From NCBI RefSeq assembly GCF_034931025.1, contig NZ_JAYGIL010000011.1, positions 1 to 64,000 of the forward strand: a stretch of 64,000 nucleotides of DNA. The letters are read 5' to 3'. Under the pieces are notes generated by a model. It ran no database searches, was not told where the DNA came from, and worked only from the letters and a program-made list of their open reading frames with translations. A program made the position numbers and the translations under genes. Of the stretch, positions 35,522-44,671 are shown in pieces; position 1 is the first letter of the stretch; every line of letters begins with the position of its first letter. The stretch is from Arcicella gelida. Its GTDB lineage: Bacteria > Bacteroidota > Bacteroidia > Cytophagales > Spirosomataceae.

Positions 35522-36721
35522 TTATTCTGAAACAACTTCATGATGAAATTCCTTTACTAATCCTTTCAAATACTTTATCAATTCGTCTAATTCCAAACTT
35601 GCACCATTGCTTGCATAAGCTTCATAATTTGCCATACCTAAAGTAAGTGTTTGTTCAGGAAGTAAGTCTAAAATTAATCCAAAACAAACACCAGCATTAA
35701 AATTATCTCTTTCTCCAGTGGATACTCTTTTATGAATAGTTTGTTTTCCTTTTACTTCATAGACATGATTTTTTTGTACAAGCAAAGCATCTTGATTGGT
35801 ATGTACAAAAATCTGTTTGATATGATATTTTGACAATAAATTTTGCGTTACCAAGGTTAAATCTGGCTCTTCATGATTGTTGTTTAGGGCAAAAATATAT
35901 CTTGCTTCATCTTCATTCATACTTAAACTTACTCTTCCATATTGTGCATATTTACTGATAAGTTCAAGTACTTCAATGATTTCCTCTTTAGTTCTTTTGC
36001 TAATATTGGCGAGGTCGAAGAAGAAATTTTTGTGCCGCATCCCAAAAACATCGTCGTCGGGCTGTTGGAATTTATTTCTTGAAAAGTATTTTGTTGATGA
36101 ATTTGCTTCAATGGGAGCAAGGTTTACAACAATATTATCCAGAATGCCTTTCCAAATATCCGTGGCATGTTTAATGTTTGCCCAATTGACAAATGCCAAT
36201 AAAGAACTTTCATAAACCCAGCGACTAAGATTATCTAAACCAGTTAGTGCTGCAACATACGACCATGTGAGTTGTTCAAAAGTACTTTCTTCAGTAAAAA
36301 TTAATTTACCATCATTGAATTCAAGGATGTTTATTTTAGCGGGAGAAGCAATGGAAATCAATTCACAATTGGGATGAATTTCTTCAAAAACACTATTAAC
36401 GACTGGATAACCCATTGTAGCGATACAGACATTTTTGATGGATAAAGCACCTAAAGAATTGGCAAGAATAGGAGCATTGCCACTCATTCTTACTTCTAAA
36501 GGACGAAGCTGTACTTTAGTGTTTTTGCCAGAAAGTGTACTTAGTTGTGTGGCTACTTCACTAATTGTTTCAAAGTAAATTGCTTGATTTTGTTCTTTAG
36601 TCTTGATGATTTTTTGAACAGTATCAATGTAAGCATCAAAGCCGACAATAGCTTTTAAAGACTTTCCATCGGATTGATGTTTCTCTAAGGCTTTGATTAA
36701 GTTTGGTAATGTTTTTTTCAA
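35522..36721 (-). CDS. PfkB-like carbohydrate kinase
   Basis: A 399-residue sugar kinase-like protein of the ribokinase/PfkB fold. The N-terminus has IVGFDAYIDTV, and MSGNAPILANSLGAL is the substrate-side glycine motif. The C-terminal signature region reads STGERDNFNAGVCFG: the catalytic Asp of the usual GAGD is kept, but Gly-Ala-Gly is replaced by Gly-Glu-Arg. The protein is longer than ribokinase (about 310). It may be a divergent kinase with a different substrate, or impaired. It is convergent to the nucleotidase-TrpF row and is not obviously co-regulated. Confidence 0.75.
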   Translation of the reverse strand: MKKTLPNLIKALEKHQSDGKSLKAIVGFDAYIDTVQKIIKTKEQNQAIYFETISEVATQLSTLSGKNTKVQLRPLEVRMSGNAPILANSLGALSIKNVCIATMGYPVVNSVFEEIHPNCELISIASPAKINILEFNDGKLIFTEESTFEQLTWSYVAALTGLDNLSRWVYESSLLAFVNWANIKHATDIWKGILDNIVVNLAPIEANSSTKYFSRNKFQQPDDDVFGMRHKNFFFDLANISKRTKEEIIEVLELISKYAQYGRVSLSMNEDEARYIFALNNNHEEPDLTLVTQNLLSKYHIKQIFVHTNQDALLVQKNHVYEVKGKQTIHKRVSTGERDNFNAGVCFGLILDLLPEQTLTLGMANYEAYASNGASLELDELIKYLKGLVKEFHHEVVSE

Positions 36722-36836
36722 GGTTAATATGGTTGTGCTTTTATAATGTTTTGAAAGAATCTAAGAATGCTACTAAAGTAAATTTATATAATTTTAAGAA
36801 ATAATTGTTTAATAAAAGTATTTTATTCTGACTAAA

Positions 36837-37688
36837 CTATTGCCAAGTACCAAATTTTCCTTGTTGATAGTCGATATAAGCCTGATATATTTCTTCTTGT
36901 GTATTCATTACAAAAGGACCTTGTGCTACCATTGGCTCATTAAATGGTAAAGCATGACCGAATATGATTAAAGAATCACTTTCTGTTTTGATATTGATAC
37001 TTTCTGCATCATTTTGAAATTCAACTAATTGTCTAGCTTCAACATGTTCCCCGTTTACTGTCATTGCACCTCTGATGATGTAAAAGAAAATATTTCTTTC
37101 TTTGGCAACATCAATGTTCAACTCGGTATTTGCTTTAAATGCAATCGTACTTAAAAATACATCCGTTTTTGATTCAAAAGCACCAGGAGTTTGTCCCCAT
37201 TTTCCTGAAATTAGATTTACTTGGATAGCATCATCCTCTAAGCTAATCGTCGGAATTTCGTCTTTCTGTAAACCTAAATAGAAAGGTTTCGACATTTTCA
37301 ATTTGGCAGGTAAGTTTAACCAAAGTTGAAGTATTTCTAAATCACCACCTTCTTTCTTGAATTGTTCTGAAGAAACTTCTGCATGAATTAGACCACTTCC
37401 GGCTGTCATCCATTGTACGCCACCGCTATTTATAATGCTTTCATGTCCGCTAGAATCCTTGTGCATAATGTCGCCTTCAATGATAAAAGTAACCGTTTCC
37501 ATTCCTCTATGAGGATGTGGCCCAAAAGGTAAGCCTCTATTATTGGCAGGATAATGTTGGAAACCATGATGATTCAAGAAAATGAAAGGATCTACTTGTG
37601 ATAAAGTACGAGTAGGCAATGGAGAATAAGTAATCAAATCTGCAATAGGTCGGTATTCAGCTTGATGAATTTTTTTAATAGTTCTCAT
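36837..37688 (-). CDS. Pirin-family bicupin protein
   Basis: About 283 residues from the ATG at 37688; an upstream in-frame ATG (37781) adds 31 unconserved residues. The N-terminal cupin has FGPHPHRGMETVTFIIEG, whose His residues bind the iron, and HAEVSSEQ follows. Pirins act as redox-sensitive cofactors or quercetinases. The gene lies directly downstream of a convergently unrelated AraC regulator that reads in the same direction (spacing about 150 bp), so the pair may be functionally linked. Confidence 0.9.
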   Translation of the reverse strand: MRTIKKIHQAEYRPIADLITYSPLPTRTLSQVDPFIFLNHHGFQHYPANNRGLPFGPHPHRGMETVTFIIEGDIMHKDSSGHESIINSGGVQWMTAGSGLIHAEVSSEQFKKEGGDLEILQLWLNLPAKLKMSKPFYLGLQKDEIPTISLEDDAIQVNLISGKWGQTPGAFESKTDVFLSTIAFKANTELNIDVAKERNIFFYIIRGAMTVNGEHVEARQLVEFQNDAESINIKTESDSLIIFGHALPFNEPMVAQGPFVMNTQEEIYQAYIDYQQGKFGTWQ

Positions 37689-37835
37689 TAGAAGATGTTT
37701 TGTTGATAATGTTAAATGCACTGATTTAACGAGTACTGATAAAGGCTTGTGTAAATTAACCAATAAATATCCTACAATCATTGCTAAAACACTTAACGAT
37801 TCTTGATTCGCTTTGTTTGTATAAGGAAAGTTATC

Positions 37836-38708
37836 TTACACGAAAGTTCTTGTGCCAGAGTGACTTTCTCTGAATTCTTTTGGCGTACAACCGTGCTTTT
37901 TCTTGAAAATTCTGTTGAAGTAAGAAAGATTATTGTAGCCACATTTGGAAGAAATCTCAGCAATGGATTGACGAGTATCAATCAACAAACGAGAAGCATG
38001 ACCAAGACGAATATCATTTAAGCTGTCAATAAATGTTTTTCCAGTTCTTTTTTTGATAAATCTACTAAAACTTACGACTGTCATATTTACGATTTTGGAA
38101 ATATCTTCAAGTGAAATATCTTTATCATAATTGTGTCTCATATATACAAAAGCCTTTTCAATTCTTCGGCTATCGTAAGTTACAGTTTCATTTGAAAAGG
38201 TCTGTGTTGTTAAGGTTTTCATATTTCTTGAAACTGACAAATCATGCAAAATAGACATCAATTCCATTACGGAGCAAAAACCATTGGTTTGTGTGAGTCC
38301 TATTAAGCGAGGTTTAATAGCCTGAATGGTTTCTTGTGAAAATGAAATGCCTCTAGCCGAACGTTCAAGCATCGAGCGAATAAAACTCATCTGATTTCTT
38401 TTTAAGAATTTTTCATCAAATAAATCTTTGTGAAATTGTATCGTAATTTCATGTATATTCTCCATTTCAGATTCTTGTGAAAACCAACCATGTGGCAAAT
38501 TTGAACCTACCAAAACCAATTCTAAGGTTGAAATTACTTCGTTGTGGTCACCAATTACTCTTTTCACACCTTCAGCATTTTCAATAAAATTTAACTCAAA
38601 CTCTTCATGATAATGCAATGGAAAGTCAAATTTATTCTTTGTTCTAGCAAAAACCATGAAGCAATCATTTGCAGTGAGTGGAGTTATCTCACGATAAATT
38701 TTCGACAT
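37836..38708 (-). CDS. AraC-family transcriptional regulator
   Basis: A 290-residue regulator. An N-terminal cupin-like sensor (FPLHYHEEFELNFIE) is followed by two helix-turn-helix motifs in the last ~95 residues (SLEDISKIVNMTVVSFSRFIKKRTG; SIAEISSKCGYNNLSYFNRIFKKKHGCTPKEFR). The dual HTH is nearly consensus. It may control the adjacent pirin gene on the same strand, or genes elsewhere involved in sugar or aromatic metabolism. Confidence 0.9.
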   Translation of the reverse strand: MSKIYREITPLTANDCFMVFARTKNKFDFPLHYHEEFELNFIENAEGVKRVIGDHNEVISTLELVLVGSNLPHGWFSQESEMENIHEITIQFHKDLFDEKFLKRNQMSFIRSMLERSARGISFSQETIQAIKPRLIGLTQTNGFCSVMELMSILHDLSVSRNMKTLTTQTFSNETVTYDSRRIEKAFVYMRHNYDKDISLEDISKIVNMTVVSFSRFIKKRTGKTFIDSLNDIRLGHASRLLIDTRQSIAEISSKCGYNNLSYFNRIFKKKHGCTPKEFRESHSGTRTFV

Positions 38709-39021
38709 ACAATTTAATTTAGTTAAATTAATACAAATGCTTATGTTGATAAAGTATCATAGCTTAAATGAAGCTGATTAAGAGTAAATATGCAATTTAT
38801 TATTAGTATTTCAATAGATTTTATGGTAAAATACAGTAATTAAGTGTATTTTCTAAGTTTTAAGTAACCGTACCTTTTCGAGTATTTGATAATTTAAGTT
38901 GAATTTGTATTATTATTAGCCATATTTTGTTTGGTATTATAATGATGTCTTACTAAAACTAAATTGAAAAAAAACCAATATAATTTGCACTGAATTCAAA
39001 TTTCATTTTACATTTGTGTCA

Positions 39022-39108
39022 AACTTTAGGGGTGCCTTAATACAACGGGCTGAGATTATACCCTCAAAACCTGAACGGCGTAATTGCTGCGTAGGAAAAA
39101 GTAAGGCA
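39022..39108 (+). ncRNA. TPP riboswitch (THI element)
   Basis: The conserved blocks occur in order: GGGGTGCC, GGGCTGAGATTATACCC, ACCTGAACGG and GCTGCGTAGGAAAAAGTAAGG. These form the THI element that binds thiamine pyrophosphate, and it sits ahead of the whole thi operon (thiS at 39360). A 250-nt leader follows; a small stem ACGAT/ATCGT with a T-run at about 39124-39145 may be the terminator of the expression platform. The 313 bp upstream (38709-39021) hold only the AraC and thi promoter region, with nothing else recognised. Confidence 0.95.
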
Positions 39109-39359
39109 GAAATTTCATTTCAGATACGATTTTATTATCGTTTTTAAAATCACACTGCTTTTCTTGATTGTGCTTTCAAAAGGAAACGTCCATCAATTCT
39201 GGGCTGTTTACTATTGCGTAAAATAGATTCCTGTTTAGGTGTACAACTAAACTTGAGCTTTATTTTTTGCTTTCAGAGCCAATTATTCCCTCATCAAATT
39301 ACTTCATTTTTTAGGTCTTCTCTAAGGTTCATTTGTTTTTAAATCTTAACATAAAACTA

Positions 39360-39563
39360 ATGACTGTCTTTGTAAATGACGAAATTTTGGAGTTTTCAGA
39401 TACTCCTACATTAATCAAAATATTTGAAATTCAGCAAATTACAGAAATACGTGGACTTGCCGTTGCCATCAACGAAGAAGTGATTCCTCGTGTACTTTGG
39501 ACTGAAACCCTTCTTCAAAATAATGATAGATTAATGTTGATTCGTGCTACACAAGGCGGTTGA
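39360..39563 (+). CDS. thiS: Sulfur carrier protein ThiS
   Basis: A 67-residue ubiquitin-like protein from the ATG at 39360 (a longer frame from 39333 adds nine residues with no family match). It begins MTVFVNDE and ends in RATQGG, the C-terminal Gly-Gly that is adenylated and thiocarboxylated by the ThiF-like protein, then used by ThiG for the thiazole. It is the first gene after the TPP riboswitch, and its stop overlaps the TTG start of a longer thiC reading. Confidence 0.95.
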   Translation: MTVFVNDEILEFSDTPTLIKIFEIQQITEIRGLAVAINEEVIPRVLWTETLLQNNDRLMLIRATQGG

Positions 39564-39580
39564 GGTTTCAGAAAAAACTA

Positions 39581-41446
39581 ATGAAAAACACAAAGAAAAC
39601 TGAAAAAACACCTCAGACTGAAACCATCAGTCGAGCAGCATTTCCTGCATCCCAAAAAGTATATGTACAAGGGCAAATCCATGATATTCAAGTAGCCATG
39701 CGTGAAATTTCTTTGTCAGATACTTTGGTGAATGGTAAAGCAATTTCCAAAAATGCACCTGTAACGGTTTACGATACAAGTGGGCCTTTTACAGACCCAA
39801 ACATTGACATTGATGTAAGAAAAGGCTTACCCAGATTGCGTCAATCGTGGATTGTAAATCGTGGCGATGTGGAAGAATTAGATTCAATTACTTCTAATTA
39901 TGGTCTTGAGCGTTTGGCAAATCCAGCTTTGGATTCACTTCGTTTTGAACATTTGAAGAAACCATTAAGAGCGAAATCAGGACAAAATGTTTCGCAATTG
40001 CATTATGCCCAAAAAGGCATCATTACGCCAGAAATGGAGTATATCGCCATTCGTGAAAACCAGAAAATTGATGCTTTGAAATCAATTGGTCATCAGCACG
40101 AAGGACATAGTTTTGGAGCAAATACGCCAAAAGGTTTAATAACGCCAGAGTTTGTACGTTCGGAAGTAGCGATGGGCAGGGCGGTAATTCCCAGTAATAT
40201 CAATCATCCAGAAAGTGAACCGATGATTATTGGTCGTAACTTTTTAGTAAAAGTAAATGCTAATATTGGTAATTCTGCGGTTTCGTCGAACATTGAAGAA
40301 GAAGTAGAAAAAACCGTTTGGGCTTGTCGCTGGGGAGCAGATACCATCATGGATTTATCGACAGGGAAAAATATTCATGAAACTCGTGAATGGATTATTA
40401 GAAATTCTCCCGTTCCCATTGGAACAGTACCGATTTATCAAGCTTTAGAAAAAGTAGGAGGGAAAGCCGAAGATTTAACTTGGGAGATTTTCAGAGATAC
40501 TTTAATTGAACAAGCAGAACAAGGCGTTGATTACTTCACGATTCATGCAGGAGTTTTATTGAGATACGTGCCGATGACAGCAAAAAGAGTAACGGGCATT
40601 GTGTCTCGTGGAGGAAGTATCATGGCAAAATGGTGTTTGGCACATCATAAAGAGAATTTCCTTTATACACATTTTGAAGAAATCTGTGAAATCATGAAAG
40701 CCTATGATGTCGCTTTTTCTTTGGGCGATGGACTTCGTCCTGGAAGTATTGCCGATGCCAACGATGCTGCCCAATTTGCTGAATTGGAAACTTTAGGAGA
40801 ATTGACCAAAATCGCTTGGAAACATGATGTGCAAACCATCATCGAAGGGCCGGGTCACGTGCCAATGCACTTGATTAAGGAAAATATGGACAAGCAATTG
40901 AAAGAATGCCACGAAGCACCTTTCTACACACTTGGTCCATTGACGACCGACATTGCTCCAGCTTATGACCATATTACTTCGGGAATCGGTGCAGCTATGA
41001 TTGGCTGGTTTGGCTGTGCGATGCTTTGTTACGTAACGCCAAAAGAACATTTAGGTTTGCCGAATAAGGAAGATGTAAAAGTAGGAGTGATTACTTATAA
41101 AATCGCTGCACATGCTGCAGACCTTGCCAAAGGACATTATGGTGCGCAAATTCGTGATAATGCTTTGAGTAAAGCTCGTTTTGAATTCCGTTGGGAAGAT
41201 CAATTCAATTTATCGCTCGACCCAGATACTGCTCGTGAATATCACGATGAAACTTTACCAGCCGAAGGAGCAAAAATCGCACATTTTTGTTCGATGTGTG
41301 GACCAAATTTTTGTTCGATGAAAATCACGCAAGAAGTACGTGATTATGCCGAAAATATGGGTGTAGAAGAACAAGAAGCATTGGCAAAAGGTATGGCAGA
41401 AAGAGCTAAAGTATTCGTTGAAAACGGTGCGGAGGTGTATATTTAA
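39581..41446 (+). CDS. thiC: Phosphomethylpyrimidine synthase ThiC
   Basis: About 621 residues from the ATG at 39581. This radical-SAM-type enzyme makes hydroxymethylpyrimidine phosphate from aminoimidazole ribotide. The C-terminal iron-sulfur motif FCSMCGPNFCSM (C-x2-C-x4-C) is intact, and the long conserved core (GADTIMDLSTGKNIHETREW, then PIGTVPIYQAL) is present. The N-terminal 60 residues are the usual ThiC extension. The TTG at 39560 is an alternative start overlapping thiS by 4 bp. It is separated from the next thi gene by a 245-bp spacer with a 48-bp palindrome. Confidence 0.97.
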   Translation: MKNTKKTEKTPQTETISRAAFPASQKVYVQGQIHDIQVAMREISLSDTLVNGKAISKNAPVTVYDTSGPFTDPNIDIDVRKGLPRLRQSWIVNRGDVEELDSITSNYGLERLANPALDSLRFEHLKKPLRAKSGQNVSQLHYAQKGIITPEMEYIAIRENQKIDALKSIGHQHEGHSFGANTPKGLITPEFVRSEVAMGRAVIPSNINHPESEPMIIGRNFLVKVNANIGNSAVSSNIEEEVEKTVWACRWGADTIMDLSTGKNIHETREWIIRNSPVPIGTVPIYQALEKVGGKAEDLTWEIFRDTLIEQAEQGVDYFTIHAGVLLRYVPMTAKRVTGIVSRGGSIMAKWCLAHHKENFLYTHFEEICEIMKAYDVAFSLGDGLRPGSIADANDAAQFAELETLGELTKIAWKHDVQTIIEGPGHVPMHLIKENMDKQLKECHEAPFYTLGPLTTDIAPAYDHITSGIGAAMIGWFGCAMLCYVTPKEHLGLPNKEDVKVGVITYKIAAHAADLAKGHYGAQIRDNALSKARFEFRWEDQFNLSLDPDTAREYHDETLPAEGAKIAHFCSMCGPNFCSMKITQEVRDYAENMGVEEQEALAKGMAERAKVFVENGAEVYI

Positions 41447-41473
41447 TTGTGATTTAGTGAGTTGTGATTGAGT

Positions 41474-41521
41474 GATTTTTCTATTAGCAGGCGAATTAAT
41501 TCGCCTGCTAATAGAAAAATC
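41474..41521. repeat. Perfect 48-bp palindrome between thiC and the ThiE/TenI-like gene
   Basis: The centre is AATT at 41496-41499, and both 24-nt halves are exact complements, including CTATTAGCAGGCGAATT. It shares its inner 30 bp with the palindrome at 2756-2785 except for one symmetric base-pair change. On the left, GTGATTTAGTGAG-like words follow the thiC stop; on the right, the complementary TCACTAATTCACAAC words precede the next ATG. It lacks a T-tract. Confidence 0.9.
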
Positions 41522-41691
41522 CTGATTGAGAAAGTTTAAGAGAATACAAACATTAGCTTTGTTATTTTTGATAGCGAACTTAGTACAAACCCGAATTTGT
41601 TTAAACCGCTTCATCATTAACTTACGTCTTTATTTTTTTTAATAAAAATAATCACTAATTCACAACTCAACATTCACTAAATAACCCAAAA

Positions 41692-42270
41692 ATGCAAAAA
41701 GTAATTCTATCAAATCCCACTGATTTTGAAGGTGAAATCGCCATCATTGAGCAATTATTGATGGAGGAATCATTGATTTTTCACCTCAGAAAACCTGATA
41801 AAAACTTGAAACAGTTAGAGGATTTTTTAAGAAGTATTTCTCCGAAATTTTATAAAAAAATCGTTTTGCATTCGCATCACGAATTAATCAAAAAGTATAA
41901 TCTCAGAGGAATTCATATTACGGAAGCAATCCGACAAAATATGGATGAAGCAGTAATGGCAAACATGATTAAGCTGTTCAGAAAGAGAGGTTTAACAGTT
42001 AGCTTTTCTTTACATACTTTGAATGCCATCGAGAATTTAGCTTTTAAAGCTGATTATGTCTTTTTGAGCCCTATCTTAAAAAGTATTTCAAAAACAGATT
42101 ATATCGGAACTTTTACAATGGATGAATTGCAGTTTTTCTTTCAAGTTCGGAAAAGTAATACGCCTGTTTTTGCTTTAGGGGGAATTCGAGAAGAAAATAA
42201 AGACTTCTTGGAAAGGATTGGTTTTGAGGGTTTTGTATTGATGGGTTCTGTCTGGAAACCTTATATTTAA
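41692..42270 (+). CDS. ThiE/TenI-family protein (thiamine phosphate synthase paralogue)
   Basis: A 192-residue TIM-barrel protein shorter than ThiE. A TenI-like core is seen: HSHHELIKKYNLRGIHIT, then DYVFLSPILKSISKTDY and the phosphate-binding FALGGI. It lacks the GPxFPT-like loop of a canonical ThiE (present in the copy at 43035). In other Bacteroidota thi operons a second ThiE-like protein occurs here and is often a thiazole tautomerase (TenI). That assignment is inferred. Confidence 0.75.
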   Translation: MQKVILSNPTDFEGEIAIIEQLLMEESLIFHLRKPDKNLKQLEDFLRSISPKFYKKIVLHSHHELIKKYNLRGIHITEAIRQNMDEAVMANMIKLFRKRGLTVSFSLHTLNAIENLAFKADYVFLSPILKSISKTDYIGTFTMDELQFFFQVRKSNTPVFALGGIREENKDFLERIGFEGFVLMGSVWKPYI

Positions 42271-42282
42271 TAAGAAATTAAG

Positions 42283-43038
42283 ATGAAAAATAGACCTTTT
42301 GTGTTAAGTATTGCAGGATTTGACCCAAGTGCTGGTGCAGGAATTTTAGCAGATATAAAAACTTTTGAACAGCAAGAAATCTATGGTTTGGGCGTTTGTT
42401 CTGCCATTACTTTTCAAGACGAAAGCTATTTTGAAGGAGTAAATTGGCTCGATAATGAGCAAATTATTCATCAAGCCAAATTACTTTTTGACAAGTATGC
42501 TATTGATTTTGTAAAGATTGGTTTGATTCAATCTTTACAAGATTTAGAAGAAATCATCAGCACACTTTTAAGTTGGAATCCAACGCTCAAAATCATCTGG
42601 GACCCGATTCTAAAAGCAAGTGCAGGTTTTGATTTCCATTCAGAAATCAACGTGGTTTTATTAGAAAAAATCTTGAAAAAGATTTATCTCACCACGCCCA
42701 ATTTGCCCGAAGTAAAGCAATTGATACAAGGCGAATTTTCGGATGAAGAAAAGGCTCTGAAACTCAGTAAATTTTGTCAGGTCTATTTAAAAGGTGGACA
42801 TTCAGAAAATGCCTTTTGTGAAGACATTTTATTCGTCAAAAATCAAAAATTTTACTTCAAATCAGAGAAAATTCCAGACGGAGAGAAACATGGTTCGGGC
42901 TGTGTACTTTCTTCGGCAATTACTGCTAATCTGGCAAAATCTCTTTCTATTCAGCAAGCTTGTGCCAATGCCAAGCAGTACATGAATCAAATTTTAAAGA
43001 GTAATCCCAATTTATTGGCTTACCATTTTCAGACATGA
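42283..43038 (+). CDS. thiD: Hydroxymethylpyrimidine (phosphate) kinase ThiD
   Basis: A 251-residue ribokinase-fold enzyme that phosphorylates HMP and HMP-P. The N-terminal AGFDPSAGAGILADIKTFEQ is the family signature, WDPILKASAG binds the phosphate, and HGSGCVLSSAI near residue 205 is the anion hole with catalytic Cys/Gly-Cys in place of Asp. It overlaps thiE by 4 bp (ATGA) and so is translationally coupled. Confidence 0.95.
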   Translation: MKNRPFVLSIAGFDPSAGAGILADIKTFEQQEIYGLGVCSAITFQDESYFEGVNWLDNEQIIHQAKLLFDKYAIDFVKIGLIQSLQDLEEIISTLLSWNPTLKIIWDPILKASAGFDFHSEINVVLLEKILKKIYLTTPNLPEVKQLIQGEFSDEEKALKLSKFCQVYLKGGHSENAFCEDILFVKNQKFYFKSEKIPDGEKHGSGCVLSSAITANLAKSLSIQQACANAKQYMNQILKSNPNLLAYHFQT

Positions 43039-43688
43039 AGATTTCAAAATTACATTATATCACACAAGATTTAGCCCACATTCCGCATTGGGAACAAGCC
43101 CGTTTGGCTTGCGAAGGCGGAGCAGATTGGGTGCAACTCCGAGTAAAAAATCAAGATTTTGATACTTGGAAACAAACAGCTTTGAAAACACAAGCAATTT
43201 GTAAGGCTTTCGGAGCAACTTTGATTATTAACGACAATGTACAAATCGCTAAAGAGATTCAAGCCGATGGTGTGCATTTAGGCAAAACCGATGCTTCGCC
43301 TATTGAAGCAAGAGCTATTTTAGGCGAAAATTTTATCATTGGCGGTACTTCTAATACTTTTGAAGACCTCTCTTTTTTGCATGAAGCCAAAGTGAATTAT
43401 ATCGGTTTAGGACCATTTCGTTTTACCAAAACTAAACAAAATCTAAGTCCGATCTTGGGTTTAGAAAAGTATCAAAGCCTTTTAACGAAATGTAAAATAG
43501 CAGGATTGAATTTACCGATTGTAGGCATAGGAGGCGTTTTGTTGAGTGATGTGGAAGATTTATTGTTGGCTGGTTTGCATGGAGTAGCGGTTTCATCGGT
43601 GATTAATTTAGCTGAAAAACCTTCGGAGGTAACAAGTGATTTTATGAAAGCTTTAAACGAAAAATACCATGTTGAACATTGCGAATAA
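43035..43688 (+). CDS. thiE: Thiamine phosphate synthase ThiE
   Basis: A 217-residue TIM-barrel enzyme coupling HMP-PP to carboxythiazole phosphate. WVQLRVKN is the substrate loop, INDNVQIAKEIQADGVHLGKTD carries the conserved metal-binding Asp residues, YIGLGPFRFTKTKQN is the ThiE GPxFxTxTK motif and VGIGGV the phosphate site. It overlaps thiD by 4 bp at the start and thiG by 20 bp at the end. Confidence 0.95.
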   Translation: MKISKLHYITQDLAHIPHWEQARLACEGGADWVQLRVKNQDFDTWKQTALKTQAICKAFGATLIINDNVQIAKEIQADGVHLGKTDASPIEARAILGENFIIGGTSNTFEDLSFLHEAKVNYIGLGPFRFTKTKQNLSPILGLEKYQSLLTKCKIAGLNLPIVGIGGVLLSDVEDLLLAGLHGVAVSSVINLAEKPSEVTSDFMKALNEKYHVEHCE

Positions 43689-44430
43689 AGAATTTTCATC
43701 CAGACTTTTTACGGGTACTGGCAAGTTTTCATCATTGACTTTGATGGAAGAAAGTTTGTTGGCTTCTGGTTCTGAATTGGTAACAGTAGCTTTAAAAAGA
43801 GTGCATTTACATCAACAGACTGATGATATTTTGAGTCACCTGAGCAACCCACAGTTCAATTTATTGCCCAATACTTCGGGCGTGAGAAATACCAAAGAAG
43901 CAGTTTTTGCCGCACAATTAGCTAGAGAAGCTTTGGAAACCAATTGGTTGAAATTAGAAATTCATCCCGACCCCAAATACCTTTTACCTGATGCCATTGA
44001 AACCTTGAAAGCAGCGGAAGAATTGGTGAAATTGGGTTTTGTGGTATTGCCTTACATTCATGCTGACCCTGTTTTGTGTAAGCGTTTAGAAGAAGTTGGC
44101 GTGGCGGCTGTGATGCCTCTTGGTTCGCCAATTGGAACAAATAAGGGTTTGAAAACAATAGATTTTTTAGAAATCATCATCGAACAAAGTAATGTACCTG
44201 TGGTGGTTGATGCTGGTATTGGCTCGCCTTCGGATGCCGCTAAAGCGATGGAATTGGGTGCGGATGCGGTGTTGGTGAATACGGCGATTGCCGTTTCAGA
44301 AAATCCTGTGCAAATGGCTAAAGCCTTTAAAATGGCAGTTGAAGCAGGAAGAATGGCTTATGAAGCCCGACTTGCCCCAAAAACAAATCACGCCATTGCC
44401 AGTAGCCCGCTGACGGGATTTCTTCATTAA
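43669..44430 (+). CDS. thiG: Thiazole synthase ThiG
   Basis: A 253-residue barrel enzyme that builds the thiazole from DXP, ThiS-thiocarboxylate and dehydroglycine. Visible are FTGTGKFSS at the start, a VTVALKRVH strand, the VMPLGSPIGTNKGL loop typical of ThiG, and the C-terminal NTAIAVSENPVQMAKAFKMA region. It overlaps thiE by 20 bp in another frame. A REP hairpin and degenerate arms fill the 314-bp gap to thiH. Confidence 0.96.
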   Translation: MLNIANKEFSSRLFTGTGKFSSLTLMEESLLASGSELVTVALKRVHLHQQTDDILSHLSNPQFNLLPNTSGVRNTKEAVFAAQLAREALETNWLKLEIHPDPKYLLPDAIETLKAAEELVKLGFVVLPYIHADPVLCKRLEEVGVAAVMPLGSPIGTNKGLKTIDFLEIIIEQSNVPVVVDAGIGSPSDAAKAMELGADAVLVNTAIAVSENPVQMAKAFKMAVEAGRMAYEARLAPKTNHAIASSPLTGFLH

Positions 44431-44610
44431 ATTGTGAATTAGTGATTGTTTTGAGATTAAAATAAAAATATTTCAAGAGAACTCTTTTTAAGAAGAAGTA
44501 CTCTCTAATTACCAATCATTACCGTGAAAGTCTCAGAATTATCAATTTTGTTTGCTCAATAACTAATAAATAAGTCCTAAATAAGGTTGAAATTACTTTT
44601 AGACTAAAAT

Positions 44611-44671
44611 TGTAGTGGCAACCCTTGCGGTTGCCTCGCTTGAAACGGCAACTGCAAGAGTTGCCGCTACA
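44611..44671. repeat. REP-like inverted repeat, GTAGCGGCAAC type
   Basis: Arms of 25 nt (TGTAGTGGCAACCCTTGCGG and the complementary TTGCCGCTACA side) differ only at three positions, each of which keeps a G-T pair, around an 11-nt loop. A near-identical perfect copy occurs at 62919-62978. The surrounding 314 bp (44431-44744) have no gene; at its edges short GTGAATTAGTGA and CACTAACTCACTC words repeat the arm pattern of other spacers. Confidence 0.85.
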
